DNA of 64,000 bases from Ramlibacter sp. PS4R-6. GTDB lineage: Bacteria > Pseudomonadota > Gammaproteobacteria > Burkholderiales > Burkholderiaceae_C. Shown here piece by piece: positions 30,196 to 39,493 of the stretch. The DNA lies in NCBI RefSeq assembly GCF_037572775.1, contig NZ_JBBHKA010000001.1, forward strand, positions 124,001-188,000. The letters run 5' to 3'. Position 1 is the stretch's first letter. Each line of letters begins with the position of its first letter. A program made the position numbers and the translations under genes. The notes under the pieces are model-generated. The model saw nothing but the letters and a program-made list of their open reading frames with translations, searched no databases and was not told the origin of the DNA.

Positions 30196-31180
30196 TGGCA
30201 CTCCTCGAAGTCGAGCACCTGACGATCACGCTGCAGACGCACCGCGGCCCGGCGCGCGCCGTGCGCGACGTGAGCTTCACGCTGGACAAGGGCGACACGC
30301 TGGGCATCGTCGGGGAATCGGGCTGCGGCAAGTCGATGACGGCCATGGCGCTGATGGGCCTGTTGCCCGAGGGCGCGCAGGTCGAAGGGAGCATCCGCCT
30401 GGCAGGCGAGGAGCTGCTGACCAAGAGCGATTCCCAGATGGGCCAGATCCGCGGCGACCGCATCGGGATGATCTTCCAGGAGCCGATGACGGCGCTGAAC
30501 CCCGTGCACACCGTGGGCAAGCAGGTGGCCGAGCCCCTGCGGCTGCACCGCGGCCTGTCGGGGGCGCAGGCGCGCGAGAAGGTCATTGCCCTGCTCGACC
30601 GCGTCGGCATCCCCGATGCCGCGCGCCGCATCGACGCCTACCCGCACCAGTTCTCCGGCGGCCAGCGCCAGCGCATCACCATCGCGATGGCCCTGGCGTG
30701 CGAGCCCGCGCTGCTCATCGCCGACGAGCCGACGACGGCACTGGACGTCACCATCCAGAAGCAGATCCTGGAATTGATCTCCGGCCTGGTCGCCGAGCGC
30801 GGCATGGGCCTGATCCTGATCTCGCACGACCTGGGCGTGATCGCGCAGAACGTGCGCCGCATGCTGGTGATGTATGGCGGCAGCGGCGTGGAAGACGGGA
30901 CCACCCGTTCGGTCTTCGCCGACCGCATGCACCCGTACACGCTGGGCCTGTTCGGCGCGCGGCCGGGGCTGCGCACGCCCAAGGGCCAGCGGCTGGTGAC
31001 CATCCCGGGCACGGTGCCCGAGCTCGCGGACCTGCCGCCGGGATGCCCTTTCGCGGGCCGCTGCCGCTTCACGATTCCCGAGTGCCGCGCCACGGTGCCG
31101 CCGCCGGTGGAAGTCCACCCCGGGCACCACGCGCGCTGCATCCGCCTGGATGCCGTTGCCGACTTCAAGAAGCAGGCCGC

Positions 31181-31184
<4 letters not shown>
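30195..31184 (+). CDS. Oligopeptide ABC transporter ATPase (DppD-like)
   Basis: 329 residues. Walker A GESGCGKSMTAMALMG near residue 40, Q-loop MIFQEPMTALNP, signature FSGGQRQRITIAMAL, Walker B ALLIADEPTTALDV and the H-loop ISHDLGVIAQ. The C-terminal oligopeptide/nickel extension has the four-cysteine stretch CPFAGRCRFTIPEC followed by RC, typical of DppD/OppD. The start overlaps the permease stop (TGATG). Confidence 0.95.
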
Positions 31185-31978
<794 letters not shown>

Positions 31979-32015
31979 GATGGCGGCGCACCCCACCTTG
32001 GAGATGAGGATCATG

Positions 32016-33500
32016 ATGAAACGAAGAACCGTCCTGGCCAGCGCCGCCGCCTCCACCCTGCCGCTGGCCCTGCCCGCCTTCGCCCAGAAGAGCAAGGATT
32101 CGATCGTGATGGCGATGGCGCTGGAGCCGCCGGGCCTGGACCCCACCGCCGGCGCGGCCTCGGCCATCGCCGAGATCGTCCTGTACAACGTCTTCGAGAC
32201 GCTCACCAAGATCAACTCCGACGGCAAGGTCACGCCGCTGCTGGCCGAAAGCTGGGAGGTCTCGCCCGACCTCAAGACCTACACCTTCAAGCTGCGCAAG
32301 GGCGTGAAGTTCCAGAACGGCGAGCCGTTCAACGCGCAGGCGGTGAAGTTCTCGTTCGACCGCGCGGGCGGCGAGAAGAGCACCAACAAGGACAAGCGCA
32401 CCTTCGCCAACCTGTCCGCGCAGGTCGTCGACGACAACACCGTGGTGCTGCTGAACAAGGAGATCGACCCCGACCTGCCTTTCCTGCTCGGGCAGGCCAC
32501 GGCCATCATCGTCGAGCCCAAGAGCGCGGAGACCAATGCCACCAAGCCCGTGGGCACCGGACCCTACCGGCTGGAGAACTGGACCAGAGGCTCGTCGGCG
32601 GTGCTGACCAAGTGGGACGGCTACCGCAGCCCTTCGCACGCCAAGCTGCGCCGCGTCACGTTCCGCTTCATCTCCGACCCGGCTGCACAAGCCGCCTCCG
32701 TGCTGTCGGGTGACGTCGACGCCTTCCCCCGCATCGCCACGCGCGCCGTCGCGCAGTTTCGCAACAACCCGCAGTACCAGGTGTACCTGGGCGGCTCGCG
32801 CGCCAAGACCATCGTGTCGATCAACAACAAGCACAAGCCGCTGGACGACGTGCGTGTGCGCCGCGCCATCCTCGCGGCCATCGACCGCAAGGCCTTCATC
32901 GAGGCCGCGGCCGACGGCTTCGGCACGCCCATCGGCAGCCACTACGTGCCGGGCGCGGAAGGCTTCGTCGACACGACGTCGGTCAACCCCTACGACCCCG
33001 AGAAGGCCAAGCGGCTGCTGGCCGAAGCCGGCGTGAAGACGCCGCTGGAGCTGACGATGACGCTGCCCCCGCCCGCCTACGCGCGCCAGGGCGGCGAGTT
33101 CATCGTGGCGCAGCTGGCCAAGGTGGGCATCACCGTCAAGGTGCAGAACGTCGAGTGGGCGCAGTGGCTGTCCAACACCTTCGGCGGCCCGCACAACTAC
33201 GACCTGACCATCATCTCGCACGTGGAGCCCTTCGACCTGGGCAACTACGCCAAGCCGGACTACTACTGGGGCTACGCCAACCCGAAGTTCAGCGAGGCCT
33301 ACAACAAGGTCAAGTCGACCGGCAACGCGGCCGAGCGCGCCAAGTACCTCGGCGAGGTGCAGCGCCTGCTCGCGCAGGACGCGGCCAACGGCTACATGTA
33401 CCAGCCGCAGTTCCCGACCGTCGCGCGCAAGGAGGTCAAGGGCCTGTGGAAGGACATGCCGATCTTCTGCAACGACCTGGCCGCGATCTCCTGGGCTTGA
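32016..33500 (+). CDS. ABC transporter periplasmic peptide-binding protein (SBP_bac_5)
   Basis: 494 residues from the ATG at 32016 (AGGA five bases upstream; 32013 is equally possible). The signal peptide KRRTVLASAAASTLPLALPA ends in AFAQ; the twin arginine is Tat-like but Sec is as likely. The mature protein has the family-5 landmarks LDPTAGAASAIAEIVLYNVF, LLAESWEVSPDLKTYTFKLR, KPVGTGPYRLENW and YDLTIISHVEPFD. It supplies the two permeases and ATPases upstream. The following amidase suggests that an imported amide or peptide is then cleaved (inference). Confidence 0.93.
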   Translation: MKRRTVLASAAASTLPLALPAFAQKSKDSIVMAMALEPPGLDPTAGAASAIAEIVLYNVFETLTKINSDGKVTPLLAESWEVSPDLKTYTFKLRKGVKFQNGEPFNAQAVKFSFDRAGGEKSTNKDKRTFANLSAQVVDDNTVVLLNKEIDPDLPFLLGQATAIIVEPKSAETNATKPVGTGPYRLENWTRGSSAVLTKWDGYRSPSHAKLRRVTFRFISDPAAQAASVLSGDVDAFPRIATRAVAQFRNNPQYQVYLGGSRAKTIVSINNKHKPLDDVRVRRAILAAIDRKAFIEAAADGFGTPIGSHYVPGAEGFVDTTSVNPYDPEKAKRLLAEAGVKTPLELTMTLPPPAYARQGGEFIVAQLAKVGITVKVQNVEWAQWLSNTFGGPHNYDLTIISHVEPFDLGNYAKPDYYWGYANPKFSEAYNKVKSTGNAAERAKYLGEVQRLLAQDAANGYMYQPQFPTVARKEVKGLWKDMPIFCNDLAAISWA

Positions 33501-33513
33501 GCGGGAAGCCACG

Positions 33514-34950
33514 ATGTCCAGGCAGTACCCTCGTGCGCTGCACGAGCTGAGCGCCCCCGCGCTCGTCGACGCCTACCGCCGGCGCGAGCTGTCGCCGGTG
33601 GAGGTCACGCAATCCGTGCTCGGCCACGTCGAGCTGTGGGAGCCCCACATCCGGGCGCTGTACCTGCTGCGGCCCGAGCTGGCGCTGCAGCAGGCGCGCG
33701 CGAGCGAGGCACGCTGGATGAAGGGCGCGCCGCTGGGCCCCATCGACGGCGTGCCGCTCACGATCAAGGAAAACATCGCCACGCAGGGCGACCCGGTGCC
33801 GCTGGGAACGGCGGCGACGGAGCTCGCGCCCGCTGTTGCCGATGCGCCGCCCGCCGCGCGCGTGCGCGAATCGGGCGGCGTCATGGTCGCCAAGACCACC
33901 ATGCCCGACTACGGGATGTTGTCCTCGGGGCTCTCGAGCTTCCATGCGCTGTCGCGCAACCCGTGGGACCTCGCGAAGACGCCCGGCGGTTCCAGCGCGG
34001 GTGCGGCCGCGGCGGTGGCGGCCGGCTACGGGCCCCTGCACGTGGGGAGCGACATCGGCGGCTCGCTGCGGTTGCCCGCGGGCTGGTGCGGCATCTTCAC
34101 GCTCAAGCCCAGCCTCGGCCGCATCCCGATCGACCCGCCTTACATGGGGCGCGCCGCGGGGCCGATGACACGCACGGTGGAAGACGCCGCGTGGTTCATG
34201 CAGGTCTTGTCGAGGCCGGATGCGCGCGACAGCATGAACCTGCCGTACCAGGACATCGCCTGGGGCAGCTTCGACCGCGGCGCGGACAAGCTCAAGGGCC
34301 TTCGCATCGGGCTGCTGCTCGAAGCGGGTTGCGGCCTGGCGGTCGAACCCGAAGTGCGCAAGTCCGTCGCGCAGGCCGCGCAGCTCTTCGAGCGCGCGGG
34401 CGCGATCGTCACGCCGATGAAACCCTTCATGACGCAGGCGATGCTGGAAGGCATGGACTGGTTCTGGCGCATGCGCTCGTACGTGGACATGAAGGCGCTG
34501 CCGCCCGAGCGCAAGGCGCGCGTGCTGCCCTACATCCAGCAGTGGGGCGACAGCGCGGCGAACATGAGCGGCGAGGCGGTGTTCAAGGGCTACAGCCAGT
34601 TCCACCTGACGCGTGTGCGCACGGTGGCGGCGTGCAGCGCGTTCGACTGCGTGATCTCGCCGACGGCGCCGGTGCCTGCGTATCCGGCGGAACACGCGTC
34701 GCCGACCAACGACCCGATGCGCTCGCTGGAGCACATCGGCTTCACCGTGCCGTACAACATGTCGGAGCAGCCGGCGGCGTCGATCAACTGCGGCTACACC
34801 GCGAGCGGCCTGCCGATCGGCCTGCAGATCGCGGGCGCGCGCTTCGACGACCTGGGCGTGCTGCAGGTGGCGCGCGCCTTCGAGATCATCCGGGGCGAGC
34901 AGCGCCCGTGGCCGCAACCGCCGTCCAAGAGCACGGCCCATGTCGACTGA
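33514..34950 (+). CDS. Amidase-signature family hydrolase
   Basis: 478 residues. The Ser-cisSer-Lys triad is visible: Lys in GVPLTIKENIA near residue 88, the cis-Ser in TPGGSSAGAAAAVAAG near residue 157, and the nucleophile Ser in HVGSDIGGSLRLPAGWCG near residue 182. The tail SGLPIGLQIAGARFDD is characteristic. No signal peptide, so it acts in the cytoplasm. It lies 13 bases after the binding-protein gene and overlaps the next gene by 11 bases, so it belongs to the transport operon. The substrate is unknown; GatA-type tRNA amidation is unlikely because gatB and gatC are absent. Confidence 0.93.
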   Translation: MSRQYPRALHELSAPALVDAYRRRELSPVEVTQSVLGHVELWEPHIRALYLLRPELALQQARASEARWMKGAPLGPIDGVPLTIKENIATQGDPVPLGTAATELAPAVADAPPAARVRESGGVMVAKTTMPDYGMLSSGLSSFHALSRNPWDLAKTPGGSSAGAAAAVAAGYGPLHVGSDIGGSLRLPAGWCGIFTLKPSLGRIPIDPPYMGRAAGPMTRTVEDAAWFMQVLSRPDARDSMNLPYQDIAWGSFDRGADKLKGLRIGLLLEAGCGLAVEPEVRKSVAQAAQLFERAGAIVTPMKPFMTQAMLEGMDWFWRMRSYVDMKALPPERKARVLPYIQQWGDSAANMSGEAVFKGYSQFHLTRVRTVAACSAFDCVISPTAPVPAYPAEHASPTNDPMRSLEHIGFTVPYNMSEQPAASINCGYTASGLPIGLQIAGARFDDLGVLQVARAFEIIRGEQRPWPQPPSKSTAHVD

Positions 34951-36136
34951 CGTCCTGGGCAACCGCGTCACGCTGCGCGACGAAGGCAGCCGCGGCGCGG
35001 TGGACGACTTCGTGGAGGGCTTCATCGCCAGCGAGGCGCGGGCGGTGAACGTCCTCGGCATCGCGGACCGGGACGACAGCCCCATCGTGCAGGCGTATGC
35101 CGCGGCGGTGCACATGTTCGCGGAGACGCCCGATGCGCCCGCCAACGCGCGGCCGTTTCTCGATCGCGCGAAGGCCCACGCAGCTGAAGCGACGCCGCGC
35201 GAGCAGCGCTTCATCGCCGCCGTCGATGCCTGGGTGCAGAGCGACATCCCGCGCGCCATCGCCCTGCACGAGGAACAGGCACGCGAATTCCCGCGCGACC
35301 TGCCTTCGGTGAAATTGGGGCAGTACCACCTGTTCAACGGCGGTGACTCCGAAGGCATGCTGCGGATCGCCCAGGCCGTCGAGGCTGCGGCGGCGGACGT
35401 GCCCTTCTTCCACGGCATGCTGGCCTTCGGCTACGAGCAGTGCCATCGGCTGGCCGAAGCGGAGGCGAGCGCTCGGCGTGCCATTGCCATGCGCCGCAAG
35501 GAGCCCTGGGCCCACCATGCGCTGGCGCACGTGATGCTCACGCAGGGCCGCAACGGCGAAGGCCGCGACTTCATGGCGTCGGTGAGCGACACCTGGACGG
35601 GGCTGAACTCGTTCATGGTGACGCACAACTGGTGGCACCAGGCGCTGTTCCTGATCGAACTCGGTGAACTCGACGAAGTCCTGCGTGTCTACGACGCGCA
35701 GGTGTGGGGCGTCGCCAAGGACTACTCGCAGGACCAGGTCAACGCGGTGTCGCTGCTCGCGCGCGTCGAGCTGGCGGGCGGCGATGTCGGTGCGCGCTGG
35801 CAGGACGTCGCCACTCACCTGGCGCCGCGCGTGGCGGACCATGTGCTGCCCTTCCTCGACGTGCAGTATCTCTATGGGCTGGCGCGCGCGGGTCGGGCTG
35901 AAGCCGACGTGCTGATGCGCAACATCGAGCGGCATGCTGAAGGCGCACCCCGGGTGTGGCGCGACGTCGCCGTGCCCGCCGCGCGCGGGATGCTCGCGCA
36001 TGCGCGCGGGGACTGGTCGCGCGCAGCCGACCAACTGGGGCGCGCGCTGCCACGCATGGCCGAGATCGGCGGCAGCCATGCGCAGCGCGACCTCTTCACG
36101 CGCGTCCATCGCGACGCCCTCGCGCGCGCACGATGA
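34940..36136 (+). CDS. TPR protein of the TTC38 type
   Basis: 398 residues, no signal peptide, helical throughout with TPR-like pairs. Motifs recalled from the TTC38 family are HAAEATPREQRFIAAVDAWV, HGMLAFGYEQCHRLAEAEAS, EPWAHHALAHVMLTQGRNGE, and the WTGLNSFMVTHNWWHQALF segment. The function of this family is unknown; members often lie beside amidase or hydrolase genes. It starts within the last 11 bases of the amidase gene and overlaps the alpha/beta hydrolase by four bases. Confidence 0.8.
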   Translation: MSTDVLGNRVTLRDEGSRGAVDDFVEGFIASEARAVNVLGIADRDDSPIVQAYAAAVHMFAETPDAPANARPFLDRAKAHAAEATPREQRFIAAVDAWVQSDIPRAIALHEEQAREFPRDLPSVKLGQYHLFNGGDSEGMLRIAQAVEAAAADVPFFHGMLAFGYEQCHRLAEAEASARRAIAMRRKEPWAHHALAHVMLTQGRNGEGRDFMASVSDTWTGLNSFMVTHNWWHQALFLIELGELDEVLRVYDAQVWGVAKDYSQDQVNAVSLLARVELAGGDVGARWQDVATHLAPRVADHVLPFLDVQYLYGLARAGRAEADVLMRNIERHAEGAPRVWRDVAVPAARGMLAHARGDWSRAADQLGRALPRMAEIGGSHAQRDLFTRVHRDALARAR

Positions 36137-36837
36137 AGGCGCAGCTCGTGCTCGTGCCGGGGCTGGCCGGCGACCGCGTGATGTGGCGCTCGCAGCTGGA
36201 GGCCTTGTCGGCATGGCAGCCAGTCGTCACGGACGTGCACATGCGGCACGGCTCGATCCCGGACATGGCATCGGCCCTGCTGGCGGAGGTGCCGGGCCGG
36301 CTGGTGCTGGTGGGCGCCTCGATGGGCGGCATGGTCGCGATGGAAGCCGCGCGGCAAGCGCCGGAACGCGTCGCGGCGCTGGCGCTGCTCGGCACGAGCG
36401 CCCAGCCGGAGAACGAGGGCATGCGCCAGGTGCGCGAGAACGCGATCACGCTGTTCGGGCAGGGGCGCCTGCGCGAGGTGATCGAGCCCAACGTGGGCTT
36501 CGCCTTCCACCCCGACCACGTGCAGGACCCGTCGATCGCGCGGGACTACCTGGAGTTCGTGCTGCGCGCGGGCGCGGACCAACTGGTCCGCCAGAACCGC
36601 GCCGTGATCTCGCGGCCCGATGCGCGCTTGCACCTGCCGTACGTCAATTGCCCGGTGCTCGTGATGCACGGCGATTCGGACCAACTGGTGCCGCCCGATT
36701 GCGGGCGGGAGATCGCGGGGCTTGCACCGCAAGCGCAGTTGCACGTCGTGCCGCGCTGCGGGCACATGCTCACGATGGAGCGGCCGCAGGAAGTGAACGC
36801 CCGGCTAGCGGCGTGGCTGCGGGAAATTGGAATCTGA
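36133..36837 (+). CDS. Alpha/beta hydrolase
   Basis: 234 residues. The oxyanion region is LVLVPGLAGDRVMWRSQLEA, the nucleophile elbow VGASMGGMVAMEAARQA (Ser near residue 62), the acid in LVMHGDSDQLVPPD and the catalytic His in RCGHMLTMERPQEV, so all three catalytic residues are present. The substrate is unknown. It is the last gene of the ABC/amidase run and convergent with coaD, six bases away. Confidence 0.9.
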   Translation: MKAQLVLVPGLAGDRVMWRSQLEALSAWQPVVTDVHMRHGSIPDMASALLAEVPGRLVLVGASMGGMVAMEAARQAPERVAALALLGTSAQPENEGMRQVRENAITLFGQGRLREVIEPNVGFAFHPDHVQDPSIARDYLEFVLRAGADQLVRQNRAVISRPDARLHLPYVNCPVLVMHGDSDQLVPPDCGREIAGLAPQAQLHVVPRCGHMLTMERPQEVNARLAAWLREIGI

Positions 36838-36843
36838 CCCCAA

Positions 36844-37344
36844 TTAGTTGCCGCCGAGGCTGCGCACCTTTTCCATGAGGCGCTGCTGGATGCCGGGCGA
36901 GACGAACTTGTCGACCTCGCCGCCCAGCACGGCGATCTCGCGCACGAAGGTGCTGCTGATGAACTGGTACTTGTCGCTGGGCGTGAGGAAGACCGTTTCG
37001 ACGTCGGGCATCAGGCTGCGGTTCATGCCGGCCAGCTGGAACTCGTAGTCGAAGTCGGTGACGGCGCGCAGGCCGCGCACCATGGCCTTGGCGCCGCGGG
37101 CCACGACGAAGTCGCGCATCAGGCCCGAGAAGCTGTCGACCTCCACGCCCTTGAACTGGCTGGCCACCTCGCGGGCCATGTCGATGCGCTCGGACAGCGT
37201 GAACATCGCCTTCTTGTGGTGGCCGGCGGCCACCGCGACGATCACCTTGGAGAAAAGCTGCGTGGCCCGCCGGATGACATCCTCATGCCCCAAGGTCATG
37301 GGGTCGAAGGTGCCGGGGTAGACGGCGATCACGGGCTGGCTCAT
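36844..37344 (-). CDS. coaD: Phosphopantetheine adenylyltransferase
   Basis: 166 residues from the ATG at 37344, with GAGGAG about six bases upstream. The start VIAVYPGTFDPMTLGHEDVI carries the T/H-x-G-H nucleotidyltransferase motif, with KKAMFTLSERIDM, GLRAVTDFDYEFQ and the C-terminal ISSTFVREIAVLGGEVDKFV. It catalyses the penultimate step of coenzyme A synthesis. It follows rsmD by 30 bases, the conserved rsmD-coaD pair. Confidence 0.97.
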   Translation of the reverse strand: MSQPVIAVYPGTFDPMTLGHEDVIRRATQLFSKVIVAVAAGHHKKAMFTLSERIDMAREVASQFKGVEVDSFSGLMRDFVVARGAKAMVRGLRAVTDFDYEFQLAGMNRSLMPDVETVFLTPSDKYQFISSTFVREIAVLGGEVDKFVSPGIQQRLMEKVRSLGGN

Positions 37345-37374
37345 GGTGTCTCCTCGCGCCATTGCTGCGCTGCA

Positions 37375-37947
37375 TTATGCAGCCCGCCGCAACAGGTGCG
37401 CGTGCACCGCCCCGGCCTTCATGTGGCGCTCGAGCGCCAAGCCGTAGGGCGCCAGCTTCGCGTCGTCCCACGCATCGGGCGCTTCGAGGTAGATGCGGCC
37501 TTCCGGCGCCAGCACGGGCGCGGCGCTGCGCAGCGCCTTGTCCCACAGGCCCGCGTCGAACGGCGGATCGAGGAAGACGGCGTCGATGCTGCCTTCCGTC
37601 GCGGAGGCCAGCACCGACAGGCCGTTGGCGCGGCGCACGTCGATCGCTTCGGCCGCGAGCTTCGCCTTCAGCGCCCGCAGCAGCTCCACCAGCTCGCCAT
37701 CCTGTTCGACGACGACCACCTGCGCCGCACCGCGTGACGCCGCCTCGAAGCCCAGCGCCCCGGTGCCCGCGAAGGCGTCGATGCAGCGCCAGCCGGTGAG
37801 GTCCTGGCCCAGCCAGTTGAAGAGCGTTTCACGGACGCGGTCGGGCGTGGGGCGCAGGCCGGGCTTGTCGCGCACGGGCAGCTTGGTGCGCTTCCACTGG
37901 CCGCCGATGATGCGGACCTCGCGCGGCGGGGCGGGTTGTCTGGGCAT
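37375..37947 (-). CDS. rsmD: 16S rRNA (guanine966-N2)-methyltransferase RsmD
   Basis: 190 residues from the ATG at 37947. Motifs are REVRIIGGQWKRTKLPV, RPTPDRVRETLFNWLGQDL, the SAM site DAFAGTGALGFEAASRGA and the catalytic DPPF in IDAVFLDPPFDAGLW. It methylates G966 of 16S rRNA. There is no Shine-Dalgarno; TTACAG on the minus strand lies seven bases before the start. Confidence 0.95.
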   Translation of the reverse strand: MPRQPAPPREVRIIGGQWKRTKLPVRDKPGLRPTPDRVRETLFNWLGQDLTGWRCIDAFAGTGALGFEAASRGAAQVVVVEQDGELVELLRALKAKLAAEAIDVRRANGLSVLASATEGSIDAVFLDPPFDAGLWDKALRSAAPVLAPEGRIYLEAPDAWDDAKLAPYGLALERHMKAGAVHAHLLRRAA

Positions 37948-37976
37948 CCGCGCACTGTAAGCGCCCGCCCAAAATG

Positions 37977-38014
37977 AAGCCGGGGTCGCCCTTTTGGGAC
38001 GCCCCGGCTTTTTT
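37977..38014. terminator. Hairpin terminator upstream of rsmD
   Basis: AAGCCGGGG and CCCCGGCTT arms (37977-37985, 38002-38010) around a partly paired 16-base loop, followed on the plus strand by TTTT and bordered on the other side by an AAAA run, so it could act in both directions. The M16 peptidase genes read into it on the minus strand. Confidence 0.65.
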
Positions 38015-38103
38015 GGGAGAGAGAGACAGCACCCTCGCGAGCGCCGATCGTGTGACAGCGATGGATGCAATCCTAGGAAGCTTCGCAAGGGCCGTGTTGC
38101 CGA

Positions 38104-38125
38104 CCCCTGTCAACTTTGACAGGGG
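38104..38125. repeat. Perfect 10-base inverted repeat between M16 gene and rsmD
   Basis: Arms CCCCTGTCAA and TTGACAGGGG with a 2-base centre CT, followed by three more G's. It lies 17 bases past the stop of the downstream M16 gene, in the 195-base gap to rsmD (37948-38142). It could be an operator or an RNA hairpin; no T-tract follows it. Confidence 0.7.
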
Positions 38126-38142
38126 GGGCATACCCGGGGGGT

Positions 38143-39480
38143 CTACGTCCCGGCGCCGGCGCCCACGATCACCGTGACCATCCGGTCCGGCTGGAGCTTG
38201 CGGGCGAAGGCCGCCTTGACCTGGGCCGCCGTCACCGCCTCCACCTTGGCCGTCCACGTGTCCAGGTAGTCCAGCGGCAGGTCGTTCCAGGCGATGTTCG
38301 AGACGTTGTCCAGGAGCTTGCGGTTGCTGTCGATCAGCAGCGGGAAGCCGCCGACGAGGAAGCCCTTGGCGGCCTTCAGCTCATCCGCGGTCGGTCCGTC
38401 GGCGACGAAGCGCGCCACCACGTCCCGCGCCACCTGCAGCGCCTGCTGCGCCTGGTCGGGCCGGGTCTGCAGGCTGACGGTGAAGGCGCCGGCGTGCAGC
38501 CCGGGCGAGAAGCCGCTGCTGGCCGAGTACGACAGCCCGCGCTTCTCGCGCACCTCGGTCGGCAGGCGCGAAACCAGCGGGCTGCCACCCAGGATGTAGT
38601 TGCCCACGACCATGGGGAAGTAATCCGGGTCGGAGCGCTTGTAGCCCGGCTGACCCATGAGCACATGGGCCTGGGCGGACGCGAACGGAATGGCCTTCAC
38701 CGATGCCGCAGTGAGTGGTTGCACCTCGGCGACCGGCGGCAAGGCCTCGCACTTGCCCGCCACAGCGGCGGGCAGCCGGGACAGCAACGTGCGCGCGATC
38801 TCGTCCGCCTGCGCGCGCGTCACGGCGCCGACGATGGTCACCTTGGCACGGCAGGGTTCGAGGAAGCGGTAGAACTGGCGCATGTCGGCCACCGAGATGC
38901 GCGCCAGCGATTCCTCGGTGGTGTCATGGCCGTAGGGATGCGTGCCGTACACCGCCGCGGCGTAAGTGCGGGACGCGATGGTCCCCGGTTTGGTGTTCGC
39001 CTCGCGGATGGCCGCGGCAATGCGCTGGCGCTCGCGCCGCCACACGTCCTCGGGGAAGGACGGCTCACCCAGTTGCCGCGCGGCCAGGGCGACGGACTTC
39101 GGCAGGATGTCCGGGTAGTTGAGCGTGCGCAGCGAAAAACTCATGCGGTCGGAGCTCGCGCCCTCGCCCAGGTCGGCGCCGAGGTCGGCCCAGGCTTCGC
39201 CCAATTGGTTTTCGTCGAGCGCGGGCTCGCTGCCGCGCGCGGCCACGCCCTTGGACGTCATGCCCGCGGTGATGCTGGCCAGGCCCGCCTTGTCGTCGGC
39301 CTCGCGCCGCCCGCCGGCGTCGAAGTCCACGCGCACGTCGACGATGGGCAGGCTGTTCGATTCAACGAAATAGACTTTCGCGCCGCTGGGCTGCACCCAG
39401 TGCTGGATCGGGATCGCGGCGAAGGCGCCCGCGGCACACAGTGCCAGTGCGAAGGCTGCGGCCAGTTGCTTGTGCTTCAT
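38143..39480 (-). CDS. M16 family peptidase-like subunit (non-catalytic)
   Basis: 445 residues with a signal peptide (MKHKQLAAAFALALCAAGAFA). It shows the M16 fold (VDVRVDFDAGGRREADDKAG, LPTEVREKRGLSYSASSGFS), but the HxxEH zinc motif position reads AGLASITAGMTSKG, so catalysis is lost. The upstream gene encodes the active partner, and such pairs form heterodimers like mitochondrial processing peptidase. It follows that gene by 13 bases. Confidence 0.9.
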   Translation of the reverse strand: MKHKQLAAAFALALCAAGAFAAIPIQHWVQPSGAKVYFVESNSLPIVDVRVDFDAGGRREADDKAGLASITAGMTSKGVAARGSEPALDENQLGEAWADLGADLGEGASSDRMSFSLRTLNYPDILPKSVALAARQLGEPSFPEDVWRRERQRIAAAIREANTKPGTIASRTYAAAVYGTHPYGHDTTEESLARISVADMRQFYRFLEPCRAKVTIVGAVTRAQADEIARTLLSRLPAAVAGKCEALPPVAEVQPLTAASVKAIPFASAQAHVLMGQPGYKRSDPDYFPMVVGNYILGGSPLVSRLPTEVREKRGLSYSASSGFSPGLHAGAFTVSLQTRPDQAQQALQVARDVVARFVADGPTADELKAAKGFLVGGFPLLIDSNRKLLDNVSNIAWNDLPLDYLDTWTAKVEAVTAAQVKAAFARKLQPDRMVTVIVGAGAGT

Positions 39481-39493
39481 CGTTGCCGCTCCT

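Noticed and set aside
33514..34950. GatA subunit of the tRNA amidotransferase
   Set aside because: The amidase triad is shared, but gatB and gatC are absent and the gene is coupled to a peptide transporter.
38143..39480. Pseudogene of an M16 peptidase because the zinc motif is missing
   Set aside because: The frame is intact and paired with an active partner; loss of the motif is normal for the non-catalytic subunit.
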